This document shows, piece by piece, positions 1 through 10,479 of a DNA stretch of 64,000 bases. Positions within the stretch are counted from its first letter, which is position 1; each line of letters opens with the position of its first letter. Source of the DNA: Euonymus europaeus (Eukaryota; Streptophyta; Magnoliopsida; Celastrales; Celastraceae); contig OY756965.1 in assembly GCA_963580455.1 (NCBI GenBank), positions 22,046,902 to 22,110,901 of the forward strand, given 5' to 3'. Made by a program: the position numbers and the translations under genes. The notes under the pieces were generated by a model that saw nothing but the letters and a program-made list of their open reading frames with translations, had not been told where the DNA came from and did not search any database.

Positions 1-1
1 A

Positions 2-424
2 GAAAGCTGTGATGTCTACAGCTTTGGCATTCTCTTGCTGGAGCTCGCCAGTGGCAGGAGACCAATTGAGAAATCCAACTCAACAATCATGCGAACAGTT
101 ACAGATTGGGCTCTGCCATTGGCTTGCGAAGGAAAGTTCATTGAAATTGCTGACCCAAAGCTAAACGGCAAGTTCTTAGAGGGAGAGCTAAAAAGAGTTG
201 TTCTGGTTGCACTTGTATGTACTAATAGTCAACCTGAGAAACGACCCAACATGCTTGAAGTGGTAGAGCTCTTGAAGGGAGAATCAAAAGAAAAGTTCTC
301 TGAAATTGAAAAGAACGAACTATTCAAAGTGCACAAGACTGCTGGTTACAAGGATGCGTCAGCCGCTAAAGACAACTCAGACTTTATCTCCGAGGAGGAG
401 GAGAGTGAAACAGGAAATGAATGA
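2..424 (+). CDS. PTI1-like receptor kinase, 3' end (5' truncated by window)
   Basis: The frame is open from base 2 to a TGA at 422-424 and gives about 140 C-terminal residues of a protein kinase. It opens in the SCDVYSFGILLLEL block (kinase subdomain IX) and continues through ASGRRPIEK, RTVTDWALPL and the subdomain XI arginine in QPEKRPNMLEVVELLKG. An acidic tail ends in SEEEESETGNE. From memory the closest plant protein is the PTI1-like tyrosine-protein kinase family member At3g15890, a cytoplasmic Ser/Thr-type kinase, with near-identical stretches around WALPL and VVLVALVC. The ATP loop, catalytic loop and any intron lie outside the window, so activity cannot be judged. Bases after 424 look like 3' UTR; the short frame at 497-697 has no coding character. 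Confidence 0.85.
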   Translation, partial: ESCDVYSFGILLLELASGRRPIEKSNSTIMRTVTDWALPLACEGKFIEIADPKLNGKFLEGELKRVVLVALVCTNSQPEKRPNMLEVVELLKGESKEKFSEIEKNELFKVHKTAGYKDASAAKDNSDFISEEEESETGNE

Positions 425-2160
425 AGAAAAACCATATGAAAAGAAATCCATTTAGTAATCGAAGGGTTGCATTGTAGAGTTGCTACTTGAAAAACAATGC
501 TTCTGAGTGAGTTATACAGATTTTTTTCTTCCCCTTACACCTCTTCTGGTCTACCCCTTGTGTCTCTACATTTTTTTGGTTTGGTTCGTGATGGGTTGGG
601 GTTTAGGGATGGCTGTGGTTTGATATTACCGTTGTTTTCTGCATTTGTGATGCAATTAGTTTTATTAATCTGTATCCTAGTTGTTCTTTGTTGTTAGACG
701 TTGTCTCGTCTATCCCTTAGGTAGAGAATTTGTCTCCTCGAGTGGGGGCGTGTATTGGTTTCATGCTAATACAAATTGGGTCATCGACCTTACTTTTGTT
801 TTAAAAAATTAATTCGCAATTTTATAATTGTGAAGATGATCGATTCTTCAAAGGGCCTTGACACCTAAATTTTTAATTATTAATATTTGAGGTTTAATTT
901 GGACCCGAGAAGAGGCAACAATTATAATTTTAAGGTGAAACTAGTTGCACACTTGTCTCTTCCAACGTCACCCTTTTACTTGTATCCCCGATCCAAAAAT
1001 AAATTTTTGCAACGTCACTGCTTTTTCAATTTTCTTTTTAAAAAATGTCAAAAAATCCAAACACAACTATGAGAATATAGATATGAGAAACCTTAGAAGC
1101 GCTTCATGTAAGCAACTAGAGCTACTCCTGTTATTGCAATGAATTTCTCGATAACACTGCAAATATGCTATCTATGTGTGAAGCAAGACTGGAAGCTTCA
1201 GTTGCGAGAATTCTCTGCCAAAAATCCATAACCTGATTTCGATGCTCTACGCGGTGACAAAGTTACAGATTTTTAAAGGATTCAAAGATTCTGTGATACT
1301 CAATCAGGTTGTGATTTTTGATGGGGCGGGTTTTGTTGATTCGATTAAGGGGATTGAAATTCCCGGTGGTGGCAAAGCTCTTGATGGCTAGGGAGCCATG
1401 TCTTGCACTTTTGATCGCAGTCGAGAAAGAGGAGAGCTTGTGAGAGGGACAGAAGGTGAAGGAGAAGTCAAAATGACAAAGTTGTTCTCATCATTTGTGG
1501 GCTTTTTAAGATTTAGATTTTTTTACAATAAAAATGGTGATATTGGAAAAGTGTAGTGTACAATTATCCCTCGTCAATTTTGGACAAGGTTGCAGATGAT
1601 AGCCAGAGAGAGAAGATTCGTAAAATTAGAAAGCAATTATGTTACATAAATTAGGTCAAATCTGTCATGATATTTATTTTATTCAGATATGACTTTAATG
1701 GTCTTTAACGTAGGGATTTATTAGTATAGTAAATTATTATTGGTCAATAAGATGAGAGATTTATTGATAATTAAACCATAATACAAAATATGAATCGCAG
1801 CGTCCAATCGAAGTTTACAATAAAACACATATTTTTGTTTTCGACTATAATGATCTACTTGCGCCTACTACTCTAGTTGCGTAAGTTGGGAGCTTGAAGC
1901 ATTAAACTTCAATGATGTATCTTTATGAAAATGTATAATGTATGAGAATAAATATTTTTATTCATAAAATTGTATAGATATATGTGTTTTGTTGATATGA
2001 TTATATTGAAAGATATTTTTTGATGATCTAAATGAATATATGACTTAATTTTTTTAAAAAGATATGATTTAATTTGAAGAAAGATAAATTTCCCCATTGA
2101 ATCACATAGCACAATTATTCAGGGACTAAATTGTATTTTAGGGATTCCAAATCAAGATTC
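425..2160. other. Intergenic region, kinase 3' UTR to KOC1-like promoter
   Basis: AT-rich sequence without a convincing gene. On the minus strand, about 1490-1280, one frame stays open for roughly 70 codons and ends in ...RIFESFKNL and a stop. I do not recognise it and see no start or splice context, so it may be a gene relic or chance. No complete mobile element was identified. Confidence 0.5.
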
Positions 2161-2176
2161 TTTGCAACGTCTCCTC

Positions 2177-2204
2177 TACGTGACGTGGCTATTGAATGAC
2201 GTCA
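2177..2204. promoter_or_regulatory. ACGT-core (ABRE/C-box) cluster upstream of KOC1-like gene
   Basis: TACGTGACGTGGC at 2177-2189 holds two ACGT cores in ABRE/G-box context. The perfect palindrome TGACGTCA follows at 2197-2204. Such sites are typical bZIP targets. They lie about 100 bp before a CT-rich tract in the probable 5' UTR, so a promoter role for the KOC1-like gene is inferred from position. Confidence 0.5.
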
Positions 2205-2310
2205 TCTCTCTTTAACGGATTCCAAATATCGTACGTTTTTGGGCCACAGAAATCTATTGCATGTTTTTGGGGCTCACGGTGGAAGTCTATAACGCTGCAA
2301 CTCGTGGAGA

Positions 2311-2340
2311 CTCTCTCTCTCTGTCTCTCTCTCTCTCTCA
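2311..2340 (+). repeat. (CT)n microsatellite in KOC1-like 5' UTR
   Basis: Pure CT/TC dinucleotide tract directly before a good splice donor (AG|GTAAGT at 2344). It is probably the end of a non-coding first exon of the KOC1-like gene. CT-rich 5' UTRs are common in plant genes. Confidence 0.6.
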
Positions 2341-3337
2341 ATAGGTAAGTTTTGCAACTGAAAGTTTTCCTCTGGTAATTATCGTTAATTTATGATCCGT
2401 ATATAAGATCTCTTTGTCTAGTAATTACCCTGGTGTGCATGTGTAATAGTGATTTTAGGTCTTTCTCTTCTTGATTGTAATTATGGACACTTGATGGAGC
2501 ATAAATTCAATCTGTCAACACTTTTGTCTGATTTGTAGGTAACTCTTTCCCGTGAAAATTTATTTATAGTGCAGAGTCAACTTGCTTTAATTGTTTGATT
2601 TAAGGCGCATAAACGTGATCATCAGCAGTATTTCCATTTCAAGCAAAAAATTTATAAGGAGATGCATATGGAGGTTTAGTTTTTACGAAGTATTGCCTAA
2701 GTGTTTGAAGTGATGAGGTTTCAGCTCAAAAGTGACACATCTTGATGGGATTTAATTTTCCTTGGAAAAGTTTTGAAAGTTCTGAAAAAGATTTAACATC
2801 TCAGTTGCTAAGGAAGAAGGTTCCAAATGAGGCGTCTGAAAATTTATAGATTTTATTTTGAATCCTGTTGGAGCCATGTGATGTTCGTCAATACTAATGA
2901 AGAAACATCCACCTTTATTGGTATTATGAGTGTCATATGATTTAGGGGTAAAAGTTAACATGAATATTGTTTGGGATTGTTAACTATTTTGCTTCTTGAA
3001 TTTCTCTTAGAATTTTTTTATTTTATTTTAAATTTCTCGATAGCTTTCTTTGTGGTTCCATGTATCTTCTCGGTTTCTTACTTATTGCTTGTGATTGAAA
3101 ATATGGCTAGTATGACATTAATCTCTTAACCAATCATGATTAATTGGGGTTTAAGGTTCAGTGAATTGCATATCTCAGTGAAGTTATTTCTTTGCTGTAT
3201 CTTTCAGGGAAGGAAATATGTACGATTTTTGCACAACATTGATCCTTGTCCTAATTTGTGATATGTACTACGAGAGTGTTTTAAACGTTACGGAATCTTT
3301 ATATTTTTCTTTTCTTTTCAATGTCGATTCAGGAGAA

Positions 3338-6300
3338 ATGGCTGACCAGATTAAAACTGCTATGCCAGAAGCTTCTTTTGAGTTCGAACTTTTTGAAGGG
3401 GATCCTGATCGCCTTAGAACCGTTGTTGCTATGCCTAGTCAGACTAGGCCATTGATTGACCCTGCATCTTTGAAACTTAAGCACAGGATTGGGCGAGGAC
3501 CCTTTGGTGATGTTTGGTTGGCAACTCATCATCAGTCAGCTGATGATTTTAATGAGTATCATGAAGTGGCTGTGAAAATGTTACATCCGTTGAGGGATGA
3601 TCACACCCAAACATTTGTTGATAAGTTTGAAGAGTTCTTTTTCAAGTGCCGCGAAATCCAAGGTGTTTGTTGGCTGCATGGTATCTCAATTATTAAAGGA
3701 AAGGTGACTTTTACCAGAAACTTGGCATTTTATGTGTAAATGTGGCTGCCTTTTGAAAGTGCAATATCTTCATTTCCAGGATTTTTCAGTTTTTTTAACA
3801 GCTTTTACAATCCCAATCATAATGTATATTTATTTTGTCTTTTTTGGTAGATCTGCATTGCCATGAAATTCTATGAGGGCTCATTGGGTGATAGAATAGC
3901 TTGGTTGAAAGGGGGCAAACTTCAATTGTCTCATGTTTTAAGGTGATGTTATGAGGATAATTTTTTTAATGTGTTAAGTTGATACGATAGAATATAATAT
4001 TTCTCAGAAGATTTAATGCTTTCAGATATGGGATCGATTTGGCAAAAGCAATCCAAGCACTACACTCAGTTCGTTTTCTTGTGTTGAACCTTAAACCTTC
4101 TAATTTCCTTCTTGATGAGCATGATCAACTGATCCTGGGAGATTTCGGGATTCCTTATCTACTTCGTGGGATTCCACTTCTTGATTCTGATATGGTTCTT
4201 AGACTTGGAACTCCTAACTACATGGCTCCAGAGCAGTGGGAACCGGAAGTTAGGGGTCCTATATCTTTTGAAACTGATGCATGGGGTTTTGGATGTAGCA
4301 TAATGGAGATGTTGACTGGTGTGCAACCCTGGTTTGGGAGATCACCGGAAGAAATATATCAGACAGTTGTCATAAGAAAAGAGAAACTCGATATTCCGAG
4401 CGGCCTGCCTCCTGCATTGGAGAATGTTATTAAGGGTTGCTTTGAATATGATGTTAGGAATCGACCTCAGATGACTGATATTATACATGCATTTGAAAGG
4501 TATCTCTACAACTGTTGGTCTTATGAAGTATTTATCCTATTCAGATCTTCATGAATTGGTGCCATATTGCTCTTGTGGGCTGCATGTGTTTTTTTGTTTT
4601 CTGTAGCTGTACTAACTCTTGAAACCTGAATTTTCCATTTATGATCTCTCATATATTTTCAAATACAATGAATCTTATATATGTCCAATGCAGGTGCTCA
4701 AATCCAAATTCTGAGCTACTCACCATTAGGCTAGAAATCAGGATCATGGCCTCATGTTTTAGCTATTCCCCTGGCCCCACCCCAAACACCAACTCAACCC
4801 AAGAAAGAAAAGAAATCTCCTACTTCTCCTTCATCGTTCTCTTGTAGTTAACTTCTCTAGTCCTTTCTTATGAACTTATTTTTTGGTTATATATTTTATC
4901 ATGGTTAAGGAAATGCAGACTTTTAACTGAATGTGTCCTCTACATCTTAAACTAATACCTTTGTAACCGATGGGAAGTTTTTGTTAAGGATAACCTGGAG
5001 AGACAATCAAGAATAATGGATTAGCTGATAGTTTTATATACCATTATTGCTCATATGCTTCTAAATTTTTCTCTCTCTAGATATTCGTCAAAGGACCAAT
5101 TCGTTTAATTGATCCGGTGACAAATGGAGTTATCTGTTATTTAGAAAGTTCAGACTACCAAACTATGCTAGTTGCAACCCAAAGGTTGAACCTGGCATAT
5201 CCCTCCTTTAATAGCATAAGTACGTTTTATATATTTTTTTCTCAATTTCTGGCTCATATATTATGCTGTGATGTCCAAAGTATGATGGTGACATGAAACA
5301 AAGTTTTGTTGAACATTATTATTATATTATTTGCAATTATCTCTCAAGGGAAGGGATAAAGTTAGTTCTTAAGAATATTATAGTTTAATACTGGTTGCTG
5401 ATATTTTTCCATGCTCTTTTCTTAACAGTCTTGCAAGATATTGATCTCATGACTAAATGATTGATCTCGTGACTAAATGATTGATCCCACGAGAAATCGT
5501 GTTGTCTGAAATTAGAAGTTTGAGGCTACATGACTATGCTAGTTGTGACCCAATTTCAAGATGCATCTCCATACCTGCAATAGTTGCATGCTTGTATGCA
5601 CGTATTCTTTCGTTCTATGATTAGCAACTTGTAGCATAGCAATGATGCATCAATAGCAGATGTTTAGGGTTGTCCAGAATATAAGTTCTCTTTGGCATGG
5701 TATAAGACATTTGCACATAATTGTCATCTTTGTAAATTGTGAGCAAGTTGCTTAATGTTTATTACACCTAATATTTATGGGTACTGAATGTTCATTCTAT
5801 AATTATTTTCCGTCAGTTGCTTCATATATAATATGTTTACTTGGTAGTTCAAGTTGCCTTCTCTCTTAAATTATCTGTTTTCATGTAATTCGTTGGTAAT
5901 ATCTAACAAGTTCATTAGAATTTTATTCTGAGTAATTCTAACAAGTCATTGTGAGAACATAATTTCGACTATTATTGGCATATGTCTTGCTCATTCATAT
6001 TTCCACTTACTTTTTCTTATGATTAGTCTTATAGCTTTGGCGTTTTGGTAAGCCAACCGGTCTACTGTTGACCATATTGTAGTTAGCAACAAAGATCTCA
6101 GAATATGTTTCAAAATGCTAATGTTCTGTAGCTAGCACGTCTATTTCCATTCAGTAACAACTTCACGAGTCATGACATACAGGAATTGAAGCACATCTTG
6201 TCAATCTGATTGCCATTATATTTATTTTGTGGGTTTCGTCTCTGATATGTTGCTACTGAACTTGCAGCTCTCAGACTGCTGTTTTTACTGATGGAGGATG

Positions 6301-7222
6301 GAGTGGACTAGGAAGTAGAGCACTTACAGAAAGGTCAAATGGCAAGGGTTATACTTCCTGGTACCTCTTAAAAGATTGTCTTCAAGTGGGTGATGTGGTC
6401 CGCTCACGAAAGCCTCTAAATGGACGCAAACCACAGACCCCTGTCATTCCTGAAGGAATTGTGGTTGGTTTGGATAATGTTGCTGATAAAAGCAGTTTTG
6501 TTCTGGTTAAAATCTCCGGATTGCACAATCCTCTAAGGGTGCAGGCATCAACACTTGAGAGGGTCACATCTGAGTTTTCAGCTGGGGACTGGGTGCGCTT
6601 GAAGGAGGAAAAAAGCAAGCACTCTCTCCTGGGCATTATACATTCTGTGCAGCGAGATGGAAGTGCAACAGTTGGATTCCTAGGGTTAGACACTCTCTGG
6701 ACAGGAAACTCTTCTGAGCTTGAAATGGCCAAAGCTTATTATGTGGGGCAGTTTGTGAGGCCGAAAGCAAATGTGTTCACTCCCCGATTTGAGTGGCCTC
6801 GCAAGAGGGGGGGAGCTTGGGCCACCGGAAGGATTTCAGAAATACTACCTAATGGGTGTCTTGTAGTAAGATTTCCAGGGAGGCTTGTATTTGTAGAAGA
6901 GCCCAACTTCTTCTTAGCAGATCCTGATGAAGTCGAACAGGTGTCTTTCGATACTTGTGCTGGAATGTTGGGGAAGTATCAGCATGTTGAGGATTTTCAC
7001 TGGGCTTTGAGGCCATTTGCTATTACACTGAGTTTATATGCAGCAGTTAAACTTGGCATATCCATTGGCCGAAATGTAAATGCAAAACTGAAGAAGGCTC
7101 GCCGAAATACGAGTTCTGGTGTTGACCAGGAGGGCAATGCTGGCGGAAAAGCTGTTTGGCTTCCACCTCCAGTTGCTAATATCATTTTTAAGGAAGGTGT
7201 TCCTCCTGCTACTGCCCGTTAA
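3338..7222 (+). CDS. KOC1: KOC1-like chloroplast outer-envelope protein kinase
   Basis: Four coding exons: 3338-3703, 3851-3942, 4026-4499 and 6268-7222, giving 628 residues; Arabidopsis KOC1 (At4g32250) is about 611. The start is MADQIK at 3338, directly after the acceptor ATTCAG. The upstream in-frame ATG at 3218 lies before this acceptor. The kinase domain spans about 45-310, with a glycine loop GRGPFG (52-57), lysine in VAVK (80), DFG (192-194) and YMAPEQW. The catalytic HRD is replaced by VLNLKPSN, so Asn174 stands where the catalytic Asp is expected. The C-terminal half has repeats of the KEG/HERC2 type (GDVVRSRK, GDWVRLKEE, WATGRISE). A hydrophobic segment at about 561-578 fits a membrane anchor. 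KOC1 is reported to phosphorylate cytosolic parts of the TOC preprotein import machinery. Confidence 0.88.
4500..6267 (+). other. Large intron 3 of KOC1-like gene
   Basis: A 1.77-kb intron between the kinase exon and the C-terminal exon; both borders are phase 2 and restore the conserved HAFESSQ junction. It holds a 20-bp tandem repeat (TTGATCTCATGACTAAATGA, two full copies and one partial, 5441-5493). A possible alternative exon after an AG at 4693 would end in a stop at about 4847 and truncate the protein; I do not favour it. Confidence 0.6.
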
Positions 7223-7932
7223 TTCTGCCAAGACAAATGTAAATAGTTACTGAAGCCTACGTATGGCATTGGATGTCTATTTGGAAACTACTTCAGTCCC
7301 TGCAATATTCTGCGGGTAGTTCCTGTGTAAATCTAATGACGTAAGGAAAAAAGATGTGTGTATAGGTGGTGTAAATATGTATATAAAAAGTGTTTGTTAG
7401 ATTTTTTCTTGGGTCTTTCGTTATTATGCGCTTTTTTCCTTCATGTCGTTTGCTGAGCCTTCAGTATATGAGGGACTTGCACCGGTTTTCAGGAAACTTG
7501 ACATGTGAACCACCTGATCTCTGCATTCGAATGGTTGAACCCCATTCCTTTTCTTTATATCGATGGAGACTTGAGCCATAATATGTGAAAGACTGGGGGT
7601 AACCCTAGTGGTTTTTGAGTCGCTTGTAAAATAAATTAATCAAATAATTGTAATTTTCAAGAGAACTCTATAATTCTTGAGAGTACATCATCGAGAATAA
7701 ATTTGGTAAAAGTGTAGTGTGATATGGCAAACCTCGCAATACATTAGAATTAGATAGTCGTATGAAAATTGTACATTGTGAGAATATCATAACCTCTTAA
7801 TTCATTTTCAAGGATTTTGTTGAACAAGCCTGGCACATAATAATTCAGTATTCAGCACATGCAATGGAAAGAAACATTGGTTGTATCTCCTTATTCAAGC
7901 AAGTTTACTCTACTGGATTATACATAGATTGC

Positions 7933-8323
7933 TTAGTTTACTGATCCATTAACACAAACCCACTGACCAACAAAGACGGCATTGCAATTGAGATTAGGGT
8001 TGATAGACTCAAAGAAGTCATTGTCCAGCTTGAACTTCTGAGTAATATCAGAGCAAGTGTCTCCAGTAATTACTCCGTAAGCCGAGGCGCATTGGGGCTT
8101 TGCTTCTCCAATTAACCCAACTGCACAATTTCAGCAACACCCACAAAAGAAAAATGATCACAATAAGAACATAATGAGTAGTAGACATGAATTATAGTGT
8201 TCAGTTCAATATTTACCGGAAATGGATTTGCTTTCACCTTTCAGCGATGGTGGCGATGAAGAGGAAAGAAAGCAATAAGAACAAGTTGAAAAACAAGGCA
8301 GTTTGGTTGTTAGCCCTGGCCAT
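7933..8323 (-). pseudogene. Small secreted LysM-domain protein; exon frames disagree
   Basis: Exon 1 (8323-8238) begins MARANNQTALFFN and runs through a leucine/phenylalanine-rich signal peptide to IATIAE, with a donor AG|GTGAAA. Exon 2 (8120-7933) encodes GEAKPQCASAYGV, GDTCSDITQKF, NPNLNC and FVGQWVCVNG, then TAA. This is a clear LysM domain of the small plant LysM family, whose members bind chitin- or peptidoglycan-type glycans outside the cell. Exon 1 ends in phase 2. Every usable acceptor near exon 2 (CAG at 8121 and the next two AGs) needs phase 1, so the join is off by one base. Either the copy is frameshifted, the assembly has a one-base error, or an unusual splice or start is used. 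An ATG at about 8380 would match phase but destroys the signal peptide. Confidence 0.65.
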
Positions 8324-8884
8324 TTTTCTCCTTTCCTTCCTTTTGCTAGAACACTCTCTTTTGTTTTTGTTGGTGCAAACTTCATTGGAAATTCATATAT
8401 TTATAGTAGGAAAATTCGGATATGAAAATTGAATTTAACGTCACAATTAGAGTTTTTTGAAGAACAAGAGGCCGGCTTTTAATAATTTGCAGGCTAAACT
8501 GATTTTCATGCAGTAGTGACGGATTACACTATGATTAAACAATGGAATGTTTTCACAGCCCACAGGATGAGAATTTGCAATCCACAAACCTCAAATGTAG
8601 AAGCAATATGATTTTACATGGCCTCCATTAATTAGAAATTATTACATACATTTGCAACAAATTGTTTGACGATGTTGATGATTTAGGTGAATTTCTTATT
8701 GGAACTGATGATGTGAACTTATTGATCTAAATTCTTGCTAAATATCTTCCATCTGTCATTTAATGGAGTAAAATATGTTAAATGCTACTGAGTATTATGT
8801 TTGTTCGTAATGTTATAATATAATTTTTTTGAGTAAATTGATTAAATTTTAAACTCTATTTTTTTTGGTGATCGATAAATCACC

Positions 8885-9104
8885 CCGTTTAACATGTCAT
8901 TCGAACAATTGAGTGAGCATAAATCTCAGACCCTAGAATAGGTTGTACCAAGCTGACAATAGGTAAGATTGAGTCGAAATTCATGCCGGAGAAAGTAGAC
9001 AAGCTCACGTAATCAAGAAAACCCTACAGATATATTTTGAGTTGTTTCAAACTCCCGATCTTAGCGTCATCAGTCATAAGCCTAGAGATACAACCGACTA
9101 AGTG
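8885..9104 (-). repeat. Possible tRNA-derived SINE relic
   Basis: On the minus strand a pol III A-box-like sequence (TTAGTCGGTTGTA, 9102-9090) is followed about 33 bases later by a B-box-like sequence (GGAGTTTGAAAC, 9055-9044). This is the usual order and spacing of tRNA-derived SINEs. No target-site duplication was found and the boundaries are guesses. Confidence 0.35.
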
Positions 9105-9440
9105 ATTGTTTAGTGATTTCCTAAATTTTAAACCTGAATCCTAATATAGCGTATTAGAAGAAAAAAAATCCATGATTTAATATGATTTTGGGAGTAATTT
9201 ATAATTCTAACTAAAAGAACAATAACCCCAGGCTCCCCGTTTAGTGGCTAATTGTCCCTTGAACTCTGGGACATAAAATTACAACTAATGTGGGCTGATA
9301 TTCGCATTTGGGTGATTGATAAAGCTCGAAGGTTGTGGGACACCGGTGAATTGGACTCTTCTATAAATAAGTTGTGGATTGCACTTGTGTTAAGGAGTCA
9401 CAGTCTAGGCTCAGGCACTAGCACAATGTGGTAACTTTTA

Positions 9441-10209
9441 GATGAGCACTATTTTCACCTGGCTAATTTTCAAGTTCACCCCATTTATTCTCAAAACAGT
9501 AAATCTGTTTACACCCTCCACCCATCCCTACCTCTTCCACCCATACGTATCTCTTCCATTCTCTGAAAACAGAACATCACCTCCAAACCCATCATCACTC
9601 GCTGCCTCCGGCACCACTGCCAATGACTTCATCATACAATAGCCATGACGACCATCACCAACAAGTGCCAAAATCTCCATGGGTCGGGCTCCAAGCTGTG
9701 GTACTCAAGTGATAAATGGTAACACCGTCTTGGCCAACCTGATCTGGATCTAATAAATCTGCTTCGTACACCTGAACTTTAGGGATTGAATGGCAATAAT
9801 ACATCAATTACGCGTGGCAGGAAACAGAGTTTGTAACTCTATAGCTGTTGAACCCTTTGACAAACCCGATCTGGATCTTTAAGTTAAGCTATTGATGTTC
9901 TCAGCTAAGCGAACAACCACATTTCAACCCAAAATCGAGCTTGTGAAATCGATCATGTATTTGACGGAGGCCATGCAGTGCTTGGTTTTGTCGGCTCTTC
10001 AATGGAGGTCACTCGCGTGAAGATGGTCGCCATGGGGGAGGATCTAGTAGGAATTTCGGAGGATTCTAGAAGGAGGATGTGGGGTGTACTCTATAATATT
10101 TTTAAAAATATATATTTTTGGGTGAACTCAGAATTGTTATATTTTTTGATGGGATTTTAATTGGATTGGGTGATTCAGGAAATTTACGGGGTGTCAATAG
10201 TACTCATCC
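9441..10209. mobile_element. Non-autonomous DNA transposon (769 bp) with 8-bp target duplication
   Basis: The left end GATGAGCACTATTTTCACC and the right end, read in reverse (GATGAGTACTATTGACACC), form terminal inverted repeats. They extend over about 42 bases with roughly 70% identity. Both ends are flanked by the same AACTTTTA (9433-9440 and 10210-10217). An 8-bp duplication fits the hAT superfamily; the long TIRs could also suggest a Mutator-like element. Frames inside (9442-9642, 9978-10160) resemble no transposase, so it is probably a deletion derivative. Confidence 0.65.
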
Positions 10210-10380
10210 AACTTTTATCTTAATGAGCCCCATTATCTTGTGTTAATCGAGGTCCACTTGGCCGCCACCCGCATATATAAAAATCCCCCTTGCGGAATTG
10301 ACACGCAGACGCTGTGGGGGCGAAATCCGAGAGAATAAAGGGAGAGGAAAAAAGCGCATAGCGTACGTAGTTTAATCTTA

Positions 10381-10389
10381 AAACCCTAA
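10381..10389 (+). promoter_or_regulatory. Telo-box upstream of CUE gene
   Basis: AAACCCTAA lies about 90 bp before the ATG of the CUE-domain gene. This motif is common near the transcription start of plant housekeeping and ribosomal-type genes. Function here is inferred from position only. Confidence 0.45.
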
Positions 10390-10479
10390 ACCTGCCTTCA
10401 CCCAGATTGATCCAATTGAGAGAGAATTCTTAGAACCCGTTGTTGATCTTTGTGAGCCTTTTAATCGGATTCAACGACT

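Noticed and set aside
3218..3337. Upstream in-frame ATG extending the KOC1-like protein by 40 residues
   Set aside because: A strong acceptor (GATTCAG) lies between it and MADQ, the extension is hydrophobic intron-like sequence, and the family begins at the MADQ-type start.
4694..4847. Possible alternative exon after the kinase domain (RCSNPNSELL...)
   Set aside because: It ends in a stop and would remove the conserved C-terminal half. Direct joining of 4499 to 6268 restores the conserved sequence.
9252..9434. 60-codon plus-strand frame
   Set aside because: No family signature, no splice or start context, repeat-adjacent; length is expected by chance.
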